A DNA stretch of 64,000 bases from Apus apus (lineage: Eukaryota > Chordata > Aves > Apodiformes > Apodidae), in NCBI RefSeq assembly GCF_020740795.1, contig NC_067295.1, positions 1,178,501 to 1,242,500 of the forward strand, written 5' to 3'. Of this stretch, positions 13,801-23,200 are shown piece after piece. The notes under the pieces were generated by a model. That model worked only from the letters and a program-made list of their open reading frames with translations, was not told the DNA's origin and made no database searches. Made by a program: the position numbers and the translations under genes. Position 1 is the first letter of the stretch, and each line of letters opens with the position of its first letter.

Positions 13801-14090
13801 ACGGAGTGGAGAAACAAAAATCCAAGCTGCCCGGGCGAAGGGGATGAGAACAAACGGCGCAAGGGAAGGGGACGACGAACAGAAGCCGCAGCAGCCCGAG
13901 CTGCCCCAGGCAGCCCCGCAGCGCCCGGGGAGCTACCGCGGGCACCGCCTCAGGACGGGGCTGCCCGGGGGCCGCGGGGAGCCCGCAGCCCGGCGCCCCC
14001 GGCCCTCCCCGGCCCCGCTCAGCCCGGCCCTTCCCCTCAGGGCTGCCTCAGCCCCGGGCTCCCCTCAGCCCAGCCCCGCCCCGCCCGTAC

Positions 14091-14230
14091 CTGGCGGCAG
14101 CAGCGGCGGCCGGAGCGCCGGTGCCCGGCCCCGGCACATCGCGACCCGGGCCTGCTTCCCTCTCGCCCAGCGGCTCCGCCGCCGCCCGCGCCGGAAGCCC
14201 CGCGCTCCTCGGGACTTGTAGTCCGACGCG
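14091..14230 (-). other. TRAF7: TRAF7 non-coding exon 1 (predicted)
   Basis: A CAG|GTACGG donor on the minus strand just below 14091 is the best 5' splice site in the CpG island. It would join to the acceptor above 2777. The upstream limit (transcription start) is not visible; a site near 14190-14230 is suggested by the GGAAG/ETS-like and ZNF143-type motifs. The exon holds an ATG at 14139 whose 16 codons run into coding exon 1 and stop at TAA 2760-2758, giving a 22-codon uORF if spliced as predicted. RNA evidence would be needed for the exon ends. Confidence 0.55.
14211..14224 (-). promoter_or_regulatory. ZNF143/SBS-like element (proximal)
   Basis: On the minus strand this reads GGACTACAAGTCCC, like the ACTACAnnTCCCAG core bound by ZNF143 (Staf). 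It lies at the likely TRAF7 transcription start. Confidence 0.55.
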
Positions 14231-14272
14231 CCGCCTGCCGCCCGCTCCTCGCAGCGCCCCCGCCGCGCCGGG

Positions 14273-14292
14273 ACTACAACTCCCAGCAGCCC
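14273..14292 (+). promoter_or_regulatory. ZNF143/SBS element (distal)
   Basis: The plus strand reads ACTACAACTCCCAGCAGCCC, a close match to the ACTACAATTCCCAG promoter motif of ZNF143 (Staf). It sits in inverse orientation to the proximal element 50 bp away, between the TRAF7 and SNHG19 starts. Confidence 0.75.
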
Positions 14293-14305
14293 CTGCTGAG
14301 CGCTG

Positions 14306-14521
14306 ATTGGCGCTCCCCGGTCACTGGGTCTTACAACCGCCGTTGCTAGTGGCCTGGCCCGGCCTCCTCCAGGGGCCAATCAGAGGACCGCACGCCCTGC
14401 CTCGGGCCACGCTGCGCCGCGCGGCGCCATTGGACGGAGGAACTGCGGTGTCCAATCAGCGCGGGAGGGTGATCACGCCGAGCGCCCCCCATTGGCCGTG
14501 TCCGCAGGCAGTCTGGCCAAT
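14306..14521. promoter_or_regulatory. Cluster of six CCAAT (NF-Y) boxes
   Basis: CCAAT pentamers are at 14376-14380, 14452-14456 and 14517-14521 on the plus strand. ATTGG, the complement, is at 14306-14310, 14429-14433 and 14491-14495. Orientation alternates, and all six lie within 216 bp between two divergent transcription units. NF-Y clusters of this kind are typical of bidirectional CpG-island promoters. Confidence 0.8.
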
Positions 14522-14538
14522 CACGACGCGGGGGAAGC

Positions 14539-14544
14539 TATAAA
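14539..14544 (+). promoter_or_regulatory. SNHG19: TATA box of the SNHG19-like gene
   Basis: TATAAA lies 30 bp upstream of a pyrimidine tract (CCTTTCC at 14569-14575). That spacing and the C-plus-pyrimidine start resemble a 5'TOP-type snoRNA host promoter. Confidence 0.75.
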
Positions 14545-14625
14545 GGCTGCGGCGGGGCGTGCGCCGGGCCTTTCCGGGCACGAGGTGAGCGGGGCGGGCG
14601 CTCCCGGGGCGGCTCCCGGGGCGGG

Positions 14626-14718
14626 CGGGCCGGGGATGAGCGCGATCATCTTTCTGACACCTCGTCTGAGGGCGGCGGGCGGCCGCGGCCCCTGCTGACG
14701 ATGCGCGGCTGAGGCCCG
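14626..14718 (+). ncRNA. SNORD60: SNORD60 box C/D snoRNA
   Basis: Visible parts are a terminal stem CGGGCC (14626-14631) pairing perfectly with GGCCCG (14713-14718), and a C box GGGATGA (14633-14639, one change from RTGATGA). A D' box CTGA is at 14666-14669, a C'-like GACGATG at 14697-14703 and a D box CTGA at 14709-14712. Upstream of D', TTTCTGACACCTC is complementary over 13 nt to 28S rRNA around GAGGTGTCAGAAA, just before the GTTACCACAGGG segment. The fifth base before D' pairs with a G, consistent with the 28S 2'-O-methylation assigned to SNORD60 (U60; G4340 in older human numbering). The D box ends 71 nt before the intron acceptor, the usual distance for intronic C/D snoRNAs. The 28S sequence is from memory. 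Confidence 0.88.
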
Positions 14719-15224
14719 AGGGAGCGGCGGCGGGGCCGGGCGGGGCGGGGCGGCCTTCTCTTACCCTCTGCTTTCTGTCTCAGGGACCGGCGGGAACGGG
14801 ACGGGCGGCCCGAGGGCCGGAGCGGGCGGTGGAGGAGCCCGGCGCCCTTCCCGGGGTGCCCCGCCGTGCTGGAGCCGCGTTCCGGGCTGGGGACACGGGC
14901 ACCGGGCGTGCCCGGCAGGTACCGCCGCCGCCTGCAGCCGCGGGGAGGGCGCGGGCGGGGGGCGGGCTGGGCTGCCCCGGCGCTGCTGCGGCCCGGGCAC
15001 CGCGCGGGACGCAGCTCCGGGCTTGGGGCAGGTCCCCTTGGTAACAACCCCGGTGCGAGGTTGTGTAGATCTCTTAAACTTCGGACTCCTTCAGGCTGAC
15101 TGGCCTTTCGGAACTTAGCGAGGTGTCCTGGTCGTGTTCTTGCCGCCGCTTCCGAAGTTCAGCCTTGCAGTTCTTGCTGCTGCATCTCCACTTGGGCTGC
15201 TGTGCTTTGGCAATGCGATGGATG

Positions 15225-15230
15225 AATAAA
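15225..15230 (+). terminator. SNHG19: Poly(A) signal of the SNHG19-like gene
   Basis: AATAAA followed by GTTTCTCAAATACTT. Cleavage is expected 10-30 nt downstream. Confidence 0.75.
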
Positions 15231-15464
15231 GTTTCTCAAATACTTACTTTCAGTCTGTTCTTCACAAATCGCGCGGGTTGCGTGTGAAACCACAAAGCAG
15301 CTTGGCCTTTGGGCACCGCTTGTGCTGCCGCTCGGAGCTCGGGCGGCGGTGCTGGGGGAGCCCGGGCTGGTGCTGGGAGGAGCAGGTTCCAGACCGAGCT
15401 TTGCCCTTTGAGGAGTTAAGCAGCGTGGGGACGTGAGACAATCAATGCCATTTTAGCCGCAAAG

Positions 15465-17106
15465 ATTATTAAAAAAAAAAAATATTTATTAACAGGAATG
15501 AAACAAAAGCTGTAAAACGAGCCAGCAAAAATGAGAAGTTGCACGTGATGTCCTCGGGCCTAAACGAGCGCACGGAACAATTAACTCCGTCACTTGGTGG
15601 CGGTAAAGGCCCGTGTAGAACATGATCAATTAGCCGGAGGAGGAGCTTTAGGGCACGGTCAGTGCAGGGACTGGGAGAGAAGGGCTGAGTCTGGCTCAAA
15701 GTTTAGGTCCAACACCCCAAACGTCGCTGCTGTGGCAGAATTGGCTCCCAGCAGGCATATTTAAATTAATTCGAAGACTAGCGTTTACATCTGCCTTACT
15801 TAATTCATAAATTAGTTTTGGTCCCAGACTGGAGTGAAGGAGTTGCCAGCTTTTTCTTCAGGACAGGGAGATGGAAAGCTCTGCCCAGAGAGGGAGGGCA
15901 GCAATCTGATGGGAGCATGAGGAACACTGCTGCTTCTTTTTGCCTCCTTGCTGCTCGGGACTAGAGAAAAATCCCACTCCCTTTTTTTCGTAGCCTACAG
16001 CCCAGGAGTGTGGGGGTGGCTGTAGGACCAGCAGCTGCATGTGGGAGGCCCCAGGTTGAGGAGCAGCCACGGGAGCACTGAGGCCAAACAATCCAAATTC
16101 AAATTTGTCCTTAAAACTGCAGCTTAAAAAAAGGATAAGATAAGAAAAAAAGCCAAATACCTGACATGGACCAAAGGGGTGAGGAGTCCACTGAAGAGAG
16201 CTGGCAGGAGAGCCTGAAGCCTGCAAAATCAATGGCTACAGCATCCCCTGGCTTCCCTCAGTTACAGAGCTGTCCCAGGAGAACTTTGAAGATATCAAAG
16301 CATTGTTGCAGTCTGAAAACGCTATCACACTGACACAAAGGTATTTAGAATAAGCTGCAATATATTCTTTCTTCTCAGTTAAAGTACTAGAAACAGCAGT
16401 AGTGAGAGAACAGAAGCCTTTCCTGAGCAGATCAGCACTCAGGAGGCTGCAGGGCCAGGCCAGCAGGAGCTCCCTCCCACAGCCAAGCACTTGTCTTCTG
16501 CAGGGGAGAGGAGGAACCTTCATCCAGGAGGTGTGTTACACCACGCAAAGTGAGCAACCACAAGAGTGGCTGTCTTGCAAACAAGTCTCCTGCGTGTGCC
16601 AGACCAGGGCTCTGAACAACTGAATTCCAGGTACATGGGGAAAAAAAAGGAATTTGGGACTTTTTCCTACCGAGGTGCTTGGTGGGGAGAAGGCGCTTGC
16701 ACCCCTTGTTCACACCATGATTCCTACTGACATGAAAGCAGCCTTGTAACGCCTCTGGCTGCTGCTGAGCAGGTGGAGACAGCCAGGCCCACCCACTGCC
16801 TGGAAGGAGCCAGATCCCTGTCCCTTCCTGAACACCCACCTCCCACCCACACTGGGATGAGCGGCTGTGAGACGGGCAGGAGCGACCGGCGAGGGGAGCT
16901 GGAGGGATGGACACTGAGGGGAGCAGCACAGGGTGCATGGCACAACCAGCCTCCAACCCGGCCCAGGGAGCTGCTGCTGCTTCCACTCCCACATCTCAGC
17001 TCCCCCTGAGGCAGACACAGACACACAGACATGCACACACCATCCACGAGGAGAGCGCGGCGCACAAACACTGGGCGTGAGTCTCTGTACAAACGCACCG
17101 AGCGCG
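15465..17106 (-). other. RAB26: RAB26 3' untranslated region (predicted)
   Basis: The sequence from the RAB26 stop to the first canonical poly(A) signal on the minus strand holds no other gene. It ends with AATAAA at 15490-15485 followed by a long U-rich stretch (complement of the A run at 15471-15482). The length of about 1.6 kb is a prediction. Confidence 0.6.
15485..15490 (-). terminator. RAB26: RAB26 poly(A) signal (predicted)
   Basis: AATAAA on the minus strand, with a U-rich downstream element immediately after. It is the only canonical AATAAA I found between the stop codon and the SNHG19-like gene. Confidence 0.65.
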
Positions 17107-17209
17107 TTAGGACCTGCAGCAGCCTGAGCCTCTCACTTCCTTCTTCACATAGTCGTGGAGCTTGAATTTGGGCTCGTTGGGCAGCTTCATGGACCTGTGC
17201 TTCAGTTCC
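17107..17209 (-). CDS. RAB26: RAB26 exon 9 (C-terminus, prenylation motif)
   Basis: The exon is 103 nt and completes the split Lys225 codon. It encodes [20 protein letters not shown], then [13 protein letters not shown] and TAA. The acceptor is CCCACAG above 17209. The Cys-Cys pair two residues from the end is the Rab double-geranylgeranylation site. Confidence 0.97.
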
Positions 17210-20200
17210 CTGTGGGAAGGGAAAACCACGTTACCTCCTGCCAATGCTGCCCAGCTCAGCTGAACTCAGCCCTGCCTGGAAGATTTGGTAAAGCCCCCCA
17301 TGATGAGACATTTCATATCTCACGTGAGATGGGCAAGGACTTGCCAGAACAAGAGCTGGAGGTGGGATCCCAGGGGGCTGACAGTGCCAGCCTCTACCTC
17401 AAAGACTTCTGTCCCCCCCAGGGCAGAGGTGCCCAGCCCAGCCACACCAGTCACTTACTTTGCAATGGCTGTGAATGCTAATTCAACATTGAGGCCACTT
17501 TTGGCGCTGGTCTCCATGAAGGGCACGCCACATTCCTGCAGGAACAGACACACCAGCCTCAGAAATGTCACCCGGGGTGTCCCTGGGGGCTCCTGCCCTG
17601 GGACAGGAGCTCTGCTACAGTGTGCAGGAAAAGCTGAGTGAGGGTTCATAGCTCAGGTGTTTCTTACACAACTTCAGAAATTATTTGTGAGGACAAAGAC
17701 ATTAAAAACGTTAGTGGAAGCTTAAGGGAAGAAGAGCAGAGGAGGAAGAAGAGGAGATCAAGACAAGGGAAGAAAAACGAAAGTGCTCCCAGACATATTT
17801 TGGGTCAGACAGGTCTCCAGTTAACCATTTCACTGGTGTATATCATCAGGTGCACGTTGGCACACTCACACATCCCTGGTCAGCACGTGCAACAACCAAC
17901 CCTGCTGCAGCAGATGCCTCAACATACCTTGGCTAATTTTTCTCCATCTTCCCTTTTCACCACTCTGTCCTGGGCTGAATCCACCTGCCAACAGGAAGGG
18001 CAAAGAGCAATTTGGGATGATGTGGAAGGTCAGCAGTAGGGACGTCCATGTCCCCTCACACCCTCCCAGGGTCCCCTGGCTGCATCCTGGCTCTGTCAAG
18101 AGACCCCCTGGGGAGGAGGAGGCTCTGGTGATGGGCTGGGCTCACCTTGTTTCCCAGTAACATGAGGACCACATCTTGCTGTGCGTATTCATGAATCTCT
18201 GTCAGCCAAGCCTGGATGGAGACAGAGAAAGGGGTTAGCAACAGCTGCAGGGGGAGGACAGGGGGAGGACAGGGGGCTGCCCCAGTTCTGGGCAGTTCAG
18301 AAGAAGCCAGCCAGCAGCCAGGGACTTGGCCCTGGGGACACCCTTTCCCAGAGAGCCCTGAGGATGAGTGGGTACCCCAAGGTGCCACTGAGCTCCAGGT
18401 GTCCCCCTGTGCCAAACCCAGCATCCCACTGCAGCTGCTGACTAAGCCCCAGTTCTCAAGGATGACAGCGGCCTTTCCACCCTGCTGCCCACTCTGTCTG
18501 GCCACAGGCACTTGGAGGACCCTAACCCAAATCTCCCCTCAGTTGGGACATTAAGACTGAACCTCCTTTTGGAGGATAAGGCCAAGGCTTGCTCCAGGAT
18601 GTGCCCCATGCCCGTGTCCTGCACGTGCTACCCCCGTGCCAAGCACACTTGTTCCAGCAGGTAGACAAATCTGGGGTGGCTTCCCTGCCCTCTAATCCAG
18701 CCTAATCTAATCAAACCTGTCCTAATCCCCTGTAATCCCTGACCCTGTGGTGCGAGTGGCTCCTTGCTGCCTCCCAGGACAGCACTGCTGCCCGTGCCAC
18801 GGCTCCCAGCACTGACACTGGGTGATCCCTGCTCCAGCACCCCTCCTCATCCAGCAGTGCCTGCATCAGCACCCAGCTGGCCAGGGAAGGGAGGGATGAT
18901 TGGGATTAGAGCCCAATGCCAGAGATGCAGCCCTGTGACCCCATCACATCCTGGCTGGGCTCGGGGTTCTCAGCTCCATGGATCCAAGGGACACTCGGTC
19001 ACTCCTGACAACCCACTTGGCTCCCTTCTGCACCCTCCCTTGTGGCCAGCAGCTGACACCTCTCCTCAAGTCATCCAGCTCCTCAGGATGGACAATGCCA
19101 CCACTGGCCAGTCCCAGCTTGCAGGAAGTGTTCCCGGTGCCGGTCACTCGGAAGCAGGGAAGCAGGACATGCCCCGTCCCCCACCACGGGGGTGGCAGAC
19201 ACGGGGCCGCTGATGGGAGGATGCTTGGAGGCAGGGACAGCTCCAGGCACCCGGGGCCAGGGAGCTGGGGGCTGCAGGACCCCCAGGAGCCAGCATGGCA
19301 GATGGCAGCTCCCAGGTCCCCACCCGGGGTGTTAATGCCGCGCGGCAGCTCCCGCGCCCTGGAACAGGGTGTTCGCAGGCGCGGAGCCCGCTCGCCGCGG
19401 GCGGACACGGTGTTCTCCCCTCCAGGACATGAGCAATTACATCCTATTTGTTCAGCGCTAATTGCTCCCCAGGCTCGCGGCACACTCTGCTGGCGCTGGC
19501 GTGGGTGGCTCCCGGCAGCCACACCAGTCCGGTGGGGCACGGGGAGGGGACAGCAGCACCAGGTCCTCCTGCTGCCCCGCACACAGCGACGTGCCCGCGG
19601 CTGATTTAAGGCAGCCCTCTGTTCCCACCGCAGGGAAACCTGCGTGTCCTCTGGTGTCCTCACAGGCGGGCCAGGCACTAACCACAGCCCTTCTGGGAAC
19701 CATCCTGGTTCACGCCTCCAACACGTGTCTCCTGAGGCACAAACCCCCTCCTCGGGGCTGACCCACAACCACGACCAGCCCGTACCTGGATGTTGTCGAA
19801 TGATGCTTTGTTGGTGACATCGTAGAGCAGGAGCAGGGCTGAGGAGAGAGGACAGAGTGTTAGTGTCAGGGCTGTGGTGCTGGGGAGCAGCGGGCCCAGC
19901 AGAGCCCCCAGCTCAGAGCTGGCTCTGCTCCTCTGGGCAGTGCACCCCTGGGGACACGGCGTTAGAGCCCTGCCCTTCAGCCCCTCAACCTCCTTCTTGT
20001 AGTGAGGAGCCCAAAACTGAACCCAGGATTTGAGGTGTAGTCACAACATGCTTAAATCACAGGATTCCAGACTGGTTTGGGTTGGAAGGGACCTTGAAGA
20101 TAATCTAGCTCCAAACCCTCTGCTACAGGCAGCGACACATTCTGCTAGACCAGGTTGCTCCAAGCCCCACCCAACCTGCCCTTGAACACTTCCAGGGATG

Positions 20201-23200
20201 GAGAATCCATAAATCCACCACAGGCAATGCCTGAGACATGTGGCGTTTGCACCTTGACACACAGGGACTCTTCAATCCTTGACAGCTGCTTCCTTCGGGG
20301 AAGCTGCTCCAGTGCTTCCCGACTCACCTGGCCTGGAGACGCAGGTGGGAACCCGAGGTGGCCGTGCTTACCGTGGGCATCCCGGTAGTAGGCGTGGGTG
20401 ACGCTGCGGAATCGCTCCTGCCCGGCCGTGTCCCAGATCTGGAAGGCAGACAGGAGCAGGGGGGTCACCCTGGCACCAAACCCAACCCCAACCCACGTGG
20501 CGTGGTGCAACCCCCAGCAGCTTCTTCAGCCTTTTGCTTCTAGGGACAGTGATAGGAAAAATGACAGGTGTCATAAATATTGCAGCAGGACCTCCCTGCT
20601 CCTTAGTGTGGGGAGGCAGCAAAGGGCCCCCCACGTGTCCCTTAATCGGGAAATCCATCCAGCAAGATGGATGCATGGGGACCCACTAATTTAATTGATC
20701 AGTGTTTAATGCAGCAATCTGTTTGCAGAGCGCCACGCTGCTGTCAGGGGCTGCTCAGCTCTCATGTCATCATTGAGCTCCAGGAAAAGGGGTCAGGGAA
20801 ACAGTTTGGTCTCAGGGGGCCTGCGTGGCTGTGGGGGACACCAAATCTCCTGCATGTCCCATGGACACAGGCTGAGCCAGGGATGTGGATCCCTTCAGAG
20901 AACCAGGGCAAAGGAGCTACTACTGGGGCCACGGGGACATACCTGCAGCTTCACCTTCACCCCATCCACTGTCAGCACCTTGTTCTGAAAGAGAAGAGGA
21001 GGAGTGGTGAGGGGATGCTGAGCACCCCAGGGAGACTGCACCCTGGCCCCCCATCGTGGGCTGCAGCTCCCCTGGGGCCCCTGGGTACATCTCCCCTCCC
21101 CACTTTTTAAACCCACACCCATCGGTCCCAGTGCCAGCAGGAGCCATTCATGCCATGGCCCAGGTCAGTCCCTGTGCCTGCTGCCACCTCTGCCTGGCTG
21201 GGGACTTCAGCTCTCCTGCCTGCAGGGCCAATCTTCTGCAGCCTGTGGCTTGGGCTAGAAAACTCTGGCCATAAATTACTGAGTACCAGCAACCCCCCTT
21301 AACGGCCTCCAACAGCCACAGCCAACCACTCCATACTCAATTAGCAACTTAAAAATATCTCTTACTGCCCTTTGTACCTACTTTTCTTGCAGCAAGTACC
21401 AATTTCTCTCTCCCACTTTTTTTTTTTTGTTTTTTTTTTTTTTCTTGATTTCTTCCTGTTTTCCTCGTTTTTAGCTGGAAAGGTGGGAAGGAGGAGATGG
21501 GGGGGCCCATGCCCCTCTCACTGCCCTGCTGGGTTTTCCCCAAAGCCAACAGGAAGCTTTTTGGGACTGCCTGGAGGCACCTCGGGATGCTGACACCGCA
21601 TCCCCCCGCCAGGACGGGGCGGCAGCGGCTCCTCAGTCCTGCTTCCGTGGGCTCGGTGAAGGCAGAGGGAGCATCTTGGCTGCCGCGCATCTCGCCGGCC
21701 GCGCAGCGAGGGAAGGGGCGAGGAAGAGCAGGCAGGACTGAGCCAGGGCGCTAAATTTACACAGTCTGGGGAAGCAGGCGAGCGTGGTTTATAAATACCT
21801 TCAGCGGCAGCGAGTGAGCCGAGTGATTCACAGCCCGGAGCGGTGGGAACAGGCGGGCAGGCTGCGGGGGCAGCCGGGGAGGGCTCGGGGCTGGCTGCCG
21901 TGCCCGGCACGCGGAGCCCAGGCTTTCCCCAGGACACGGAGACGAAGTCACTGAAGGCTTAAAGAGATTAAAACCAAGGGTCCCCACTGCCCCTGGGCCA
22001 GCGTGGCCACACGGAGGAGCTGCACCTTCACCGTCCTCCCAGGCGACAAGGACCTGCCGTGCTGGGCACTCGTTTGGTAGGTGAGAGGGAGCATATTTAC
22101 TCCCTGCAGAAGATCGGCTCCCGAGGCTCAGTTTGTCCTCCAAAACCCCGGGTCCTGCCGCAGGTTCCGGAGCTGCACGGAGCCAAAGTGACTACAAAGC
22201 ACCCGGGGAGCAGCCGAAGAAACCTGAAGTTCTGATGCTGCACTTCATCGACCTCCACTTCAGGAGCTTAATTAAAAGCAAAGACAGCAGCAGCAGGGTT
22301 CACACTAATTACCACTGACCTACATTTTAGGGAAGGAAAATGCTTACAGCTAATTAAAGTCTGCCCATGGACTCAGGTGCTGCTGGACCAGGCTAGGGAA
22401 AAAAGCTGGTTTCTCTGGGCTTTGTTGTGGAGCAGAGCCAGTATTTGCAGAGGTGCTCCTGAAGGCAGGAGACACAGTCAGAGCCATCTGGAGCAGCAGC
22501 TCCTGCCTTCATCCCTGCCATCATCCCTGTGTGCCCCAAAATGCAGGTGAAGAAACTGAGCCAAGGTGGGAGGAAGGGGGTGGGAGAGGCTGGGGCTGCT
22601 GCCAGCAAGACAACAGCTCCAGTCGGTGCCACGTGAACCAGATGCCCAAGTCATTCCACAAACAGACTTTCCAGCTTCCAATTATTATTATTCTGCCAGG
22701 AGCTGCAGCTCAGTCCCACACTCGCAGCCCTTCAAAGGCTCAGCCGGGGGGTTTAATGACTAACAAGCAGCTAAAGACAAAAGCCGACGTGTGTCAAAGC
22801 ACTGAAACGTGGAACACTCTGCCAGGCCCCAGCACAGCGAGCAGGGCTGTGCTGTGCAGGGTTTGTGCCTCATCTTGAAGAGTTTCCCATCACCCAGGCG
22901 ACATTCCCAGCACGCCACTGGAAAACCATCCCTGCAACTCAGCTCTGCCACCACCCTTTGCAATTTCAGTTTTTTTGTGTCCTTTTTCCTGGGGCTTTGG
23001 CAATGTTATTAAAATACCTTCTAGCAGAGGCAGCAGGAGAATGCCTGAAGTGCCTTTGCTGGAGGAACATGATGCTCCAAAGTTAAATAATCCTCGGGAC
23101 TTCAGACAAATAAAGCTGGAACCTTGCAGATGCAGGAAAAATTAAATTTCTGAGTGCAGATGGTCCTCAATTAAGAGCAGCGCTATCGACACACCAACGG

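Larger units (their letters stand above)
2778..14090 (-). other. TRAF7: TRAF7 intron 1 (11.3 kb)
   Basis: This spans from the predicted non-coding exon 1 donor (GTACGG just below 14091) to the acceptor above 2777. I found no convincing coding exon here. Contents recognised are a T/A-rich run near 7.41 kb, an old CR1-like piece near 9.23 kb and a TG microsatellite at 10.84 kb. The last 400 bp enter the CpG island. An additional non-coding TRAF7 leader exon cannot be excluded. Confidence 0.65.
13690..15060. promoter_or_regulatory. CpG island spanning the TRAF7 / SNHG19 divergent promoter
   Basis: The sequence becomes very GC- and CpG-rich from about 13.7 kb, densest at 13.9-15.05 kb. It contains the predicted TRAF7 exon 1, CCAAT boxes, ZNF143-type sites, a TATA box and the whole 5' part of the snoRNA host gene. 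The boundaries are by eye. Confidence 0.85.
14569..15255 (+). ncRNA. SNHG19: SNHG19-like snoRNA host gene (three predicted exons)
   Basis: This is a short non-coding RNA gene whose function is to carry an intronic snoRNA. Predicted exons are about 14569-14584 (donor GAG|GTGAGC), 14784-14918 (acceptor TGTCTCAG, donor CAG|GTACCG) and 15095 to about 15250 (acceptor CCTTCAG). The last exon ends with AATAAA at 15225-15230. No conserved reading frame was seen in the exons. The start at a C-pyrimidine tract 30 bp after a TATA box is typical of TOP-promoter host genes. The place between TRAF7 and RAB26, opposite in direction to both, matches human SNHG19. The first exon would be only about 16 nt, which is unusual, so the start may be further upstream. 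Confidence 0.75.

Noticed and set aside
18944-19768. 274-codon minus-strand open frame in RAB26 intron 5
   Set aside because: Arg/Pro/Gly-rich chance frame between two verified RAB26 exons of the same strand, with no homology recognised.
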